NCBI GenBank assembly: GCA_950295325.1
Contig: OX485807.1
Location: 11,559,001-11,623,000 of the forward strand
Length of the DNA: 64,000 nt
Origin: Polytrichum commune
Lineage: Eukaryota > Streptophyta > Polytrichopsida > Polytrichales > Polytrichaceae
Direction of reading: 5' to 3'
Shown: one piece after another, positions 49,217 through 59,761 of the stretch
How positions within the stretch are numbered: position 1 is the stretch's first letter
How the letters are laid out: each line of letters opens with the position of its first letter
The notes under the pieces: generated by a model
Told to the model about the DNA's origin: nothing
Database searches by the model: none
What the model saw: the letters and a program-made list of their open reading frames with translations, nothing else
Program-made: the position numbers and the translations under genes

Positions 49217-49679
49217 ATGGTGGACGATGTAGAGAGAACACCCCTGAGGCCGAAGAGAAGACGTAGGAAAGCTTTGTATTTCACTTCCGAGAAAAAGAGG
49301 TTCAGACTCAGTGTGGGAAAGAAGGATGTAAAAAAAGAAGGGAAAAGAAACTTGTTGAATACGGTAGAAGAAACTGTGAAGACACTGGATTTTGATGGGA
49401 TGGAGGATGGTGAAGGTACAAAGAGCAAAGAAGATGTAGACGATCATATATCAGAGTCCGAATTGAAGACGGGTTCAAAGAAGACGACAAACAAAAAGGT
49501 AAGTCAGTTCAACGTTCACATAATTTGATAGTGCATAAGTTGTAAGTTAGGACGGAGAACCATATACGTTCATTCACATGTCATGTAGTAGCAATTTATA
49601 GATGTTATAAATTGGAGAGGAGAAACCCTATACGTTAATACACATGGAATATAACAGAAATTTAGGAAGGCTAGAAGTC

Positions 49680-49910
49680 AGGAGGAGAAAGCACAGGGTT
49701 TATAAGAACAACTTGGGAGACGACAAGTTGGGAGGTAAAATCCTGTACGTTAACGCACAGGGTTTATAAGAGTAACTTAGGAGGCAAAAAGTTGGGAGGC
49801 GATTTATAAGCGCAACTTAGGAAGCCCAAAGTTGGGAGGAGAAACCCTGTGCGTTAACGCATAGGGTTTGTAAGCGCAACTTAGGAAGCCCAAAGTTGGG
49901 AGGTAAAACG
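49680..49910 (+). repeat. Tandem repeat around GTTAAC palindromes in the methyltransferase-gene intron
   Basis: Phrases TTTATAAGCGCAACTTAGG (or TTTGTAAGCGCAACTTAGG), AAGTTGGGAGG and CCTGTGCGTTAACGCA recur about three times with a unit near 100 bases. The palindrome is part of the unit. Confidence 0.7.
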
Positions 49911-50379
49911 ACTAGGAGAGCCTAAAATTAAAACAAATATCTATTGTATGAATTTAAATCGATGTTCAGAACCTAGGAGCAAAAAAACTATTGAAAACGT
50001 CGTTAGAATGCAAGAAATGAAAAATATGACTAGTCAAGTACTCATGCAATACGTTATAGGAGCTAGAAAATGACACAAAATAACATAAATTTTTTTTTGC
50101 CCAGAAACCCAAAATCTACGAGGTGGCCCAAAACAAGGAAATACATAGAAGAATGAGAAAAGAAAATCATTTCAAACCAAAATAAAATATGAGAAGCATT
50201 TGTAGCTACGGAAATTTTGATAATATAGCATATTTTTTTTATTTTTTTTTAGTCCCCATTAGCATTTTTTCCAGATTTTACAAGTTTTGGCAAATCTACA
50301 AAAAAAAAAATATTTTTTCAAATTCACGTCTCGGCCCTGTGCGTTAACGCACAGGGTGTATGCGTTAACACATAGTGGC

Positions 50380-50506
50380 TAGAAAGTTGCCAGCGCAGAC
50401 CCTATGCGTTAACGCACAGGGTCTACTTGCCTAGCTAGAGGCTTCGCAAAGTTGGGCAAGTAGACCCTGTGCGTCAACGCACAGGGTCTGCGCTGGCAAC
50501 TTTCTA
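50380..50506. repeat. Large hairpin made of two palindromes
   Basis: The left arm (TAGAAAGTTGCCAGCGCAGA... to ...GTCTACTTGCC) and right arm (GGCAAGTAGAC... to ...TCTGCGCTGGCAACTTTCTA) pair over about 52 bases, with a loop of about 23. Each arm contains one complete GTTAAC-type palindrome, so cruciforms could form at two levels. Confidence 0.9.
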
Positions 50507-50560
50507 TCGGCTATGGGGGCCACGAAGAGCCACGCTAAATATGGCTGCAGGAACAAGTAG

Positions 50561-50567
50561 TATAAAT
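50561..50567 (+). promoter_or_regulatory. Candidate TATA box inside the first intron
   Basis: TATAAAT is followed 25 bases later by a CT-rich stretch (CAGTCTTTTTTCTCTCC), a plausible start site. A transcript from here would carry the second palindrome array in its leader and could splice into the exon at 51116, starting translation at ATG 51125. Confidence 0.35.
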
Positions 50568-50721
50568 TGCCACAACCCCAAAGCATTCAGTCTTTTTTCT
50601 CTCCTCCGTCGGACCTAAACTCATCGCTGCAAGCTCTCTCATCTATAGGTGCAGTACAAGGTTTGTTTGCACTTTCGTGGTGACTGGGTAATTGCGCATA
50701 ATCAGGCGTAAATTGCGGACA

Positions 50722-50839
50722 GTTTGGGTTGTTCGACCCAAACTGTGAGCATGGTTTGGGTCGAACGACCCAAACTGTGAGCATGGTTTAGGTTGAACGA
50801 CCCAAACTGTGAGCATGGATTGGGTCGAACAACCCAAAC
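50722..50839. repeat. Second array of four near-palindromes, exactly 32-bp spacing
   Basis: 22-bp sites start at 50722, 50754, 50786 and 50818. They have the same half-sites as the array at 46277-46393 (GTTTGGGTCG, two bases, CGACCCAAAC) with 0-3 mismatches. The 10-base spacers are CTGTGAGCAT or close variants plus GG/TGG at the joint. Count and period equal those of the other array, 4.4 kb away in the other gene. Confidence 0.95.
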
Positions 50840-53800
50840 CTCGCGTCCAACTTTGTTAGACCTGTAGTTGGACACACAGACCCTGTGCGTTAACGCACAG
50901 GGTCTGGCCTTGTAGTTTGGGGTGAGCGGCCACCCTAATCGTACAATATTTAAAGGTGCAAATGGCTGTGTCTAGAATAATTTTTGTCATTCTTCCCTGT
51001 GTTCGTGGTATTCTGTTGTTATTGTTGTTGCTATTGCTGTTATTTTTGTAATGTTATTGCTAATGTGTTGCTACTTGTTTTGAAATATTTATGAAATTTA
51101 TTTCATTTGTTTTAGGACCAATCAATGGATTTTGAAAGAACGACTCCTATTTCTACTGATGATGATTCCACAATGCATTCAACTCAAGATTATCCATTTC
51201 AACAAGTTTATCATCATGAGGACATATCGTCAAATCTTCATAATAAGAAAAAAAAAAAAAATGAATCCCTCGATGATTTTGACTCAGATGAAGATAATGA
51301 TGGTGACAATAAAACTTATCAAGAGAAAATGTGGGAGCTTACGAACAAACGAAAGGTCAACTCCACTTCCACAATTTCTTCAATCCGTGCTGGACCTAAT
51401 GCTCGCTTGCGTGTACCCTTATGTCGCATGGTTCCTATGCCGATTGCGCGTCCAGCTTTGAAGGGTGACATTACTAAATTGGAGGCTGATTTTTTCAATG
51501 GTTATCGTGATGGTGACCGTGTGTTTTATATATCGGCCACCGATTCTAAGGGAAACTTTCAAATTGGGCTCAAGCCAATGCCCTATTTAAATTTCAATTA
51601 GATACAAATTTGTCATTGACGTCATACAAGAACAAGATGTTTTTCATATGGGATGGAAATCACAGATTTCTTGCTTGGAAAAATTATATTGACCGCGTAT
51701 ATACCGAAAATTATGAACGACATGTCTTTGTGGATTCTATCATTTTGGCGCCCGAGCCTGACGACATTCCAAGTTTGTTGACTGCTATGCATGACATCAA
51801 CAAGTAATGTTCTTACCTATTTTTTTACACTTATTTCTAATTTATATTTTGTTTTCCAAATTATATCATCATGAATCTAATCAATTTAATGTTTCTTTTA
51901 GGTCAACCGAAAATTCTCATGTATCCACCAATTTGGTGCATACTTTATATCGGATGCAAAGTATTGGCACCATGCCTTTGACTTCCTTAAGAAAGTAACT
52001 GGATCCAAAGAATTATAAACGATGTGAGGAAAAGTCCATCGAAACTTGATATTCTTTGACACGACCAATTTTTTTGGATTACATATACAGTGTAAGTTCT
52101 TCTACCATTGCTTATATGTGTCTTATGTTTATTCACCTTCATTTTACATTACATCTATATGAACTTATAAATATTGACTTTTGTTTGATTTTTCAGCAAG
52201 AACTTGTTGAGGCTAGCGATATTGCTCTCAACCAGTACAATGAAACTCATCCTCTTGAACGGACATCAGACGGAGTTTCAAAAGCAATGTCCGCAGCTGT
52301 CAACAAAAAACGTGCAATGTTATCTTCTAGTTTTACGAAACAACTAGCGATTGCCGATATCAACCTTACCTTTGCTTTCCTTGAAGAAGTTAAGCACCAT
52401 TGGGGTTCATTTTCGGTGCCTGAAATGCTACAAGAGAAACTTCATCGTGTTGCTGTCAGTAATGTGGATGCAGAAGTCAAAGTTGGATGGCTCAAGCTTT
52501 GGAATGGCAATAGATTTGACAAAGATGCATTACATTTCCCGAAATCACCCCTCTCTGATTCTGCACTTGATGATTGGTTATCAAAGTCTACATATTGGGC
52601 ACAGTTGGAAAAAAAGGCTATCGAAGAGCTTCAAAGTATTCTTTCATCTCCTCTTCAGTTGCCTGCAGATGTGCCTATTCTCTCCGAGTATATCCAAACC
52701 TGGAAGTTTTGCGGCTTTCAATTCAATATTCTATCGTGAATTCCAAAGCGGAAAAGTTAAAAAACACAACGGTTGGGATGAGCAACCTAATATTGATCTT
52801 GCTATGAAACGTGTATTATACAGGTACAACCTAATCTTATTATTTTTTGATTTTTTGATTCTATTTATCAAATTGTCATGGAATATTTGACTTACAATAT
52901 TTTTGTGTGTAGGTATTTTCGATATGTTTTGATTCCACATAAATGCGTTATATGGGAACCTCGTTTTTTCCCAAATTGGCGTGACACTATTGCAGGAGAT
53001 TCATGCATGTTCACTACTGAGATTTGTTTGAATTGGTCGCTCCCACACTATGAGGATTGTGGTTTGTATCTTGATTGTCCTAAGGATGTATGTCCGTCAA
53101 GTGAGAAGACAATCCATCAGATAAATGATGCTAAAAATGTGGATCTTCGTGATACTGCAATTTTGCAAGCACAAATTGTGCAGCTTAAACTTAGAGAGCC
53201 AGAACCAAAAGAGACAAAACGTCGTAAGACGAAACATGTTCCTGAAACCAAAATACAAGATCAATCGGAAATTTCACAACATAAAGAATTGCTTGTTCTT
53301 TCCAATGATTTGGATAAGAATCCACTTGGAGTCGAAACTTCAAAGTTTGGGTGCGATGTATTGGAATTCCATTACTCGAGCACCTATGACGCTATTCATC
53401 GTGCGCCAACGAATGCTTTGAGAAAAAAAGTTATTCATACTGAAGAACTTTCTCACGCTCTCTTTTGCTCGATCTACTGCTGTTAAGAACAAGTCTGAAG
53501 GGGTTGAAGTAGGCCCTCCTGAGTGGATCCAATGGCGGACATTTCTTGAAAACGTAAGTATTATTATTTTGGTATTTTCTGTAATGTTCTTACTTTTATT
53601 TGGATTTTATTTTGTGTCTTATATTGTGATATGTTGTGGTATTTCAGTTCAAAGACAATCGCGAATTTCATGTCATGGGAAGTCCGGCTCCATTTGCCGT
53701 TGACTTGGTTTTTCTGCAATTTCCCGACGGTCTTGACTTCAACCTCTCCAATAGACCTGCTGAAATTCCTCTTTGGAATAAATATGACAAGAACTGGATG

Positions 53801-55019
53801 GTTGCAACAATGTCCTTGTGCAAGTCCATCTTGTCTGATGATGGCGTCCTCATAGTATTTTCTGCTATCGATATGCAAACCAAGATGGTTTTGAATTCAA
53901 CCTTACACAACGGCAACATGAAAGTTCTTAGGACTTTTATTTGCCTCAATTCGTACATGGTGTTCAAGGATCCGGAGTCTCCAACCTACACCGTAAGTAT
54001 AACACATCACAATTGTTTCTATTTAATTATTTTGGTGTTATTTGCATTGTATATAGTTTTAATACAATTTATATTTTTTTGTAGACTCCGGCATTTATGG
54101 CTCATGTCTTGGTAAGGGATTTTACTACCACAAAATCCACGAGACAACCAAACTCCACTTTTTTTGGCACTGGATTGAAAAGCAAAAACTTGCTTTTTAA
54201 TTTTGTGGATGAAAAAAACATGTTTCTTCAAAAATCGGGAAGACCTTGGAGGGGGCCATATCAAAAATCGCCGCGTTTTTTTTTAAGATCTTATTGAATT
54301 GTTTACACCATCGAATGGACGCGTTGTTGATTTGACATGTTCCACTGGAGCTTCTATCCTAGCAACACGCGCATGTGGCAGACATCTTCTTGCATTTGAG
54401 GGTGATAATGACATGTTTGAGCACGTATTGAAACCGCTTTTGGAAAACGTTTTGAAAGAGGGGTCATCTGAGGAGAATATACAATATCTCACAAAAGAAG
54501 ATGATAACCTCTCAGATGAGGAGATGCTTGAATTTGAGTGTGAGTAAGTTTTAATACAATAAATTTTTATTCAATTCATTCGTTTCATTCAATTCATTGG
54601 TTCATTTTTATTTCTTCACATTATTTACATGTTTCATCGATTTGATTTCAGGAATACGATTGGAAAGAGGACATGTCTCCCGTTTTGGGCACATAGACAA
54701 TTCCTACGAAGTCCAAGCCGTAGCCCGCATCTCCCATCATATGCCGAGAATGTTCCAATTGCAATGTTGAATCTCGAAGATTCGGATCCAAATGAAGAAT
54801 CTTGCTATAGTTCCAAAATCAATTCGCAATGCAAAGGTGCTCGAATATATATAGATGACGAGGCAAAAGATAGTTTCATGTCTAGTGCTACTACTGATGA
54901 ATAAATTTTTGGACTTCATGTTGTTTATCCTTCTCAACCCTCTTATTACTAAACCCTAAAATCATCATTTTTAAGGCCACAATTCCACGGTTATAGGATA
55001 TTGGTGGCCCTATTACCAA

Positions 55020-55100
55020 AATTTTCATCTTCCTCACTGCTCATAAGTTACCGCTCATCGCTCACCGCTCATTGCTCACCGCTCATAAGATAGCACTCCC
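55020..55100. repeat. Right terminal inverted repeat
   Basis: CTCATCGCTCACCGCTCATTG... to GCTCATAAGATAGCACTCCC is the inverted counterpart of 43946-44035. Confidence 0.8.
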
Positions 55101-55122
55101 CCACTCACATGATAGCACTCCC
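55101..55122. repeat. Right target duplication plus displaced end of the relic element
   Basis: CCACTCACATG (55101-55111) repeats 43935-43945. The following ATAGCACTCCC repeats the terminal sequence of the younger element (GATAGCACTCCC). It is best read as the last bases of the older element's right terminus, cut off by the insertion. Confidence 0.65.
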
Positions 55123-56068
55123 TCTTGTTCACATGGTGTTGTTTGTGGTTTATATGCAAGTTTATAGGTTCACATGCTCATGTTTAGATTTAGATGTTGA
55201 TTTTGTTTACTTATATAGCTCATGTGAGGGTTTAGAGAGTGGTATTGTGCTTTCGAAGCTCATGTTTAGGTTCAAGTCATGGTTTTTGTGGCTTAAATGT
55301 TGAATTTGCATTCACATCCTTGGCATTTAGATTTAGGCATGGTTTTGTTGGAACAAATGATAGGTTGTTGCTTGGATTCTTTTTGTGAGGCTCTTTGCTC
55401 CTCTTTCATAACTCGTTGATGCTTTCTCACTGATGCTCTCTCATCAATGTTGTTGATTTCTAACCATTATGATTGGGGGATTTTTTCCCTTGAAGTTGGT
55501 TATTGTTGCATCAATGTTATTGGTGTTATGTGTCAGCTCAAATGTATTCTCCCATTATGCTTGTGTAACGTATTTCAAAGGCAATAGCAACTTAAAGGTG
55601 AGTGCTCAATCCTTTATCCAATCTTAAGAATAACCCATTCATATTCTGAAATGCAACTTCCATTTTCAATGCATTGCACTAGAGGCATAGTGCAAGTTTA
55701 TGGAGGACGAATTCTTGTGGTGTATTCAATTGCAATTTCCATTTTTAAACTAAATTGATTGAAGCCTATATTGGACTTGGTGCATTTTAATTTAAAAAAT
55801 ATAAAGTGCAAAGATTTAACTACCATACCAAAGAGTTCATTTCCATTGTGCTTCCATTTCAATCAAAAAATTGCCAACCCACCTTGTACCATTGCAATTA
55901 CCATTCCAATTTGTCCACCATATTGCTTAAGACCATGCCAAAACAAAAAGAGTTGAAAGTTCTAGGTTGGCCAAAACCATCATGTTTGATAACATTGCAA
56001 CTTACATTTTGCCCCCAACACCATTGCAATTGCTAAATTGTTCGATACCCTTAGATTTTAGTCATGCT
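55123..56068. other. Intergenic, no gene seen
   Basis: AT-rich sequence without a supported gene or element end. Confidence 0.4.
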
Positions 56069-56410
56069 CTCGGGGGGGGGGGGTAGTCATTGATTGGAGT
56101 AGCAATATACGTGCGAACAAATGATAGGGTATTTTTAAAACATGGGGGCAAAAAATTATAAATGGACTTAAGAGTAATATAGGGTATCAAAAATGGCACT
56201 GGACATCTTTAAAGTACTATAGGGTATGGAATAATAGGTAATTTGGAATTATAAGTAATGCAAGCCATTTTTCTATTAACCCAAAGTAGAAATTTACATA
56301 ATGATAGCATGTGAAAAAAAAATGAAAGTAATACCCCCCTATAAAATAGTGGTTGTTCGCACCTATATCCTTAACTTTTTAACACACTGCGCCCCCCCCC
56401 CCCCCCCGAG
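56069..56410. mobile_element. MITE with poly-G/poly-C termini and 8-bp target duplication
   Basis: The element begins CTCGGGGGGGGGGGG and ends in a C16-17 run followed by GAG. It is flanked by GTCATGCT at 56061-56068 and 56411-56418. Inner ends also pair weakly (GTGCGAACAA near 56112 and TTGTTCGCAC near 56353). No coding frame. The 8-bp duplication fits hAT; a 9-bp reading is possible for MULE. Confidence 0.75.
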
Positions 56411-56837
56411 GTCATGCTCAATCCCATTGCAAATTTTAAATTATCACAAAACTATATTATAGTGAAAAACACCGGTACTATCTAAAATCATCAAAAAACA
56501 TTCTTATTTCACTTTCATTTATGATCACACATATTTCTTAAAGTGTAGTCCAAAATACGAATGAACACTTCAATACACATAATTCAACCCAAAGGTAATT
56601 AAGGGTAAGTGTTGGTAAGTGATGGATGAAAAGAAATAGCAAAATGCTAGTGAAAGGGGTAATAAGTTGAGGGGTGAATGGTAAGAATAACTAATGAATA
56701 TAAATATATCTAAACCATGAGAGTCTATCAATAGTAATTGTTACCCATGTCTGCAATGTTAGGCATGCACAAAAATTATGGATTTCTATTGTCAATCTCG
56801 TTTGTTCCACACTGAAGGTTAGCACATGTGAAGCCTT

Positions 56838-57936
56838 GATGTAGTCCACTACTTGAATACCCCCAATTTTTAAGTTTTAATTGATCACCTTCTTTTGTCA
56901 CCGATTATCATATTGTGCATGATAATGCACGTGATCATCATGTCAAAATCAAATCATCCAATCTGAATCTACAAGGTTGTTGAATGACTGCCCTTTGGGC
57001 TTGCAACACACCAAACCATTGTTCGACGTCTTTATGGGTACCCTCTTGTGTTGTGGCAAAGTTGGATAATATCATGTTTTGGGGTTTGTGGATGGTTTGG
57101 ACAAAACATGTCCATTTGGGATCCATCCCGTTGGCCAAAAGAAAGTATCCAGGTAATGATTGTTAATTACCCAAAACCAAAGCCTATTTTCTTCCCCTTT
57201 AGCATACCCTGAACTAGTGGGGACCTATCAATTCCATCAAGATCATTTTTTTACCGTCATGCATGCCAAAGAAGCATGCCATACGCATAACGATTGATCA
57301 CAAACTACCTCCAGTATCATGAATTTTTTTAATCATTGCTTTGGTAACTCCATTGTAGGGAAACAAAGCATGCCTTCACCACCAATGCATGCAGTCAATT
57401 GACCCAAACATGCTTGGCCAACCCTTCTCATCATTGACATTCATTTGTTGAGAATGTCATCTTGGGTTGGCGTTTCTTCCTCAAAACAAGCACACATACC
57501 TTTTGCCCACAACTTGACACATTTCAGGGAAGGACTCTCATCAATTCTACAATACTCTAGAGGTGCATTTGCATAATATCCTAATGCAAAGACTCTTTGA
57601 GTAACATTTGCTTTCTATATAGTGTTTAACCAAGTGGCATCATATTTGTGGGTGAAATAAAGGTCATGTAATGATGCGATACCTACGCCTAAATTTTTCA
57701 AGTCGTAGTCTAGGAGGGTCTTCAAAATAGTCACTCAATATCACCTCGTGGCATTTCTTGTACATTCTATCAACATTACTCTTCCTCCAAACCCTTGAGC
57801 CACCCTGCTATTTACTTGGGAGCTCCTCATATTTTGACTTTTGAACTAGCTCTTGAATGAACTCTTCTTCCACCTCGTCCTCTTCTTCTAACTCGCGGTT
57901 GAGGTTATCATTGAAACCACTCCAAGTGTTCGCCAT
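56838..57936 (-). pseudogene. Decayed PIF/Harbinger-type transposase (plant transposon protein family)
   Basis: Read from ATG at 57936 downwards. There is an acidic start (EEEDEVEEEFIQELVQ), then RLRLEKFRRRYRI near 57710, then PLEYCRIDESPSLKC and PTQDDIL near 57550-57450. The family signature MFGSIDCMHWWWK follows near 57400, then NGMDPKW (57130), FATTQEGTHKDVEQWFGVLQ near 57050 and, after a frameshift, CIIMHNMIIGD near 56910. The order and motifs match the plant PIF/Harbinger DDE transposases. In-frame stops (for example after ELPSK near 57810 and after ILNK near 57440) and frameshifts show it is dead. GGGCCACTTC-type MITEs with a Harbinger-like duplication lie just to its right. Confidence 0.85.
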
Positions 57937-58047
57937 CACTTCTAGTCCCAAAAAACAAAGGAACAATCTCTCTCACTCAAAGAAGCGTACTATTTTTAAT
58001 TTTCTAGAAACCTATTTTGAAGAGAAGAGCAAAATTGACAACACTAT

Positions 58048-58523
58048 GGGCCACTTCACACACGAGCCAAGAGCCGTGACCATGAAATTGTGAGAGCCCA
58101 AAAGTAAGTGTCCAAAGGTTTTCCCAAGACACCTCCAAAATCAAGTAGTGTGGTCCCGGATCCTCAAGTGTAGTGTGAAGCCATGTGTGACCGGGCCCTC
58201 AACTAAATGCCATTTCAATGAATTTCTATTCATGCAGGTCCTCCATACATGATAAAATAGAATCAATCAATGGAAGTAAGCATTCGGAGTGCCATGGTCT
58301 CCAAGAGGTGGGTTAAAAAATAATCCAAGTGACCACGAAACATGATCCATTTGATGCCATGTAGGAATCCATGTAGACTTTACATCCATCTTGCATTCAC
58401 ATACTCCATTGGTCCCTCAAGTGTAGCGTGAAGAGAACTTGGACCGGCTCCACCTTTTCCACCAATGAGAGTGCTTGAAGTGAAATGGTCACGGGCTCTC
58501 AGTCTCTGTGTGTGAAGTGGCCC
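58048..58523. mobile_element. Tourist-like (PIF/Harbinger) MITE, copy 1
   Basis: Begins GGGCCACTTCACACACGAGC and ends TGTGTGTGAAGTGGCCC. The ends are inverted over about 35 bases, including GTGACCAT/ATGGTCAC. Its flanks are TAT and TAA, so the 3-bp duplication is imperfect here. The sister copy is 59762-60249. Confidence 0.85.
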
Positions 58524-59761
58524 TAATTGGTCTCACCGACTTTCCAAGGCTATTGGTACTCAATCTAAAGAAATTAGTTAAGTTAATGAGGGAAACTTTG
58601 ATGTATAAAAAGAAAAGTCAACATGTTCGGTTGCGAATTTCATACATGTACCCTTAAAACCATACGTGATTGAATTAGTTTAATTGACCAACTCAATATG
58701 AATGAGCAATCCAATACATGGATGACCCCACGTAGAGGATGACGACAAGATGAGCCGTGCCAACAATTGATGGGGTGGTTTTTATTGGCTTCGAAAGTCG
58801 GTGAGTTATTAAATGAAGGCATGGTCAAGGGTGGGTTGCGAGAGGTTTCGGGCAGCCCATTAATGTGCCCGAAGGCCAAATGATGGGTCGATCTTCTCCT
58901 TCAACATGGGTTTGTGGTGGGCCATGCAAGGTCGCCCTCCGGTCTCGGGGGGTGGACTCTTCATTAGAAACATGAATGATGTGCGTGGGTCACTATGAAA
59001 TTGAAATATCCTATATATGAGAATTTTATAGAGAAAAACAAATGTATATGTATTAATGGCATGCTAGAAAATGAATTCATGTATTTATACTAAGCTTTTC
59101 AATTTGATGAAATAAATGCCTCCACAACATATACATAACATAAATTGTAAACCATGTATGGGTTTCATACATGTAAAATCCATGTGTCACTTTCTAATGA
59201 GAAAGTCATTGAACCATTTTTCCATCCATAGCATGTAACTCAATGATTGCATCAAACAAACAAAGACAAGAGCAAAATAACCTAGTCAATTTGGAGAGCA
59301 AAACTCGAGGGAGCCCATGAGCACTTCAAGAGTCTTCAACTTGTCATGTAACCCAAATCTAGACCTAACAATAATAGACAAGGGAGTCATTAAGGATCAT
59401 TACCATATGACAACAATGGACGAAAATGTGAATTAGATGAAACTAACACAAGTGTTGTTAAAATATACTATGAGCCTTAGGGCTCCTTTCTGTACATCTA
59501 CCTTTACTTCAAAAAAATTCACAACCTTTTAAAATGTACACACTAGAGGAAATTAATACCTCTCACTTAGGATTATTGTGTATGCTAGTGCCTCAAATAA
59601 TATTCCTTCTTACACTCACATTAGTTCGTATGTGATATGAAAAGTCCACCCCCTGGGCCCCCGGTGGGATGCAGTTTCTCTTTCCCGGCCCCACCCAACT
59701 TGAAGGGCCTGCCTCTAGCCATTTGTTGTCACACTTAGTAGGTCATATAGTGCCCCTCTTA
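58524..59761. other. Intergenic between the two MITEs
   Basis: No gene seen. 58945-59000 (GTGGACTCTTCATTAGAAAC ... GTGGGTCACTATGAAATT) resembles 60585-60640, another small dispersed repeat. Confidence 0.4.

Larger units (their letters stand above)
49742..50905. repeat. Dispersed 20-28-bp palindromes centred on GTTAAC
   Basis: The sites are 49742-49761, 49842-49869, 50335-50356, 50397-50424, 50462-50489 and 50878-50905. The best copy (50878-50905) is AGACCCTGTGCGTT followed by its exact reverse complement. Others have 0-3 mismatches. Weaker forms (ATACGTTAATACA, GCGTTAACACATA) lie at about 49632 and 50362. All are in the first intron of the methyltransferase-like gene. Confidence 0.95.
49217..54904 (+). 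pseudogene. Transposon-borne ParB-like/beta-class DNA-methyltransferase-like gene, eight exons, with lesions
   Basis: Exons by splice sites and phase: 49217-49498, 51116-51803, 51902-52091, 52197-52823, 52913-53553, 53648-53992, 54085-54543 and 54652-54904. Exon 1 has a basic patch RPKRRRRK (residues 11-18), a likely nuclear signal. Exon 2 ends with a ParB/sulfiredoxin-like segment (FIWDGNHRFLAW, 51640-51680). Exon 6 holds DLVFLQFPDG (about 53700) at the place of the DPPY-type catalytic motif, then DDGVLIVFS. Exon 7 holds DLTCSTGAS and GRHLLAFEGD (about 54328-54420), the SAM-binding motif I region, in the permuted order (IV before I) of beta-class amino-methyltransferases. Lesions are a one-base loss near 51590, stops at 51996 and 52047, one extra T near 52707, 53464 and in the T9 run near 54270, and a TAA beside the last. 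Substrate and activity are unknown. Confidence 0.75.
43946..55100. mobile_element. 11.2-kb MULE-like DNA transposon with transposase and methyltransferase-like genes
   Basis: The left end reads GAGGGAAGCTATCTTATGAGC and the right end, read inward, GGGAGTGCTATCTTATGAGC. Both continue into arrays of TGAGCGGTGAGCAATGAGC-type repeats (about 80 bases), so the termini are inverted. A 10-11-bp target duplication flanks it. Inside are a minus-strand transposase gene (44852-48684), a divergent plus-strand methyltransferase-like gene (49217-54904) and palindrome clusters in one intron of each. The transposase type and the duplication length fit the MULE superfamily; KDZ/Zisupton elements also carry SWIM fingers but are expected to make 8-bp duplications. 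Both genes in this copy carry lesions, so it is probably non-autonomous now. Confidence 0.85.

Noticed and set aside
44640-55000. Classification of the large transposon as KDZ/Zisupton
   Set aside because: SWIM fingers occur there too, but the 10-11-bp target duplication and zinc-cluster/DDE/NLAE layout fit MULE better; not fully excluded.
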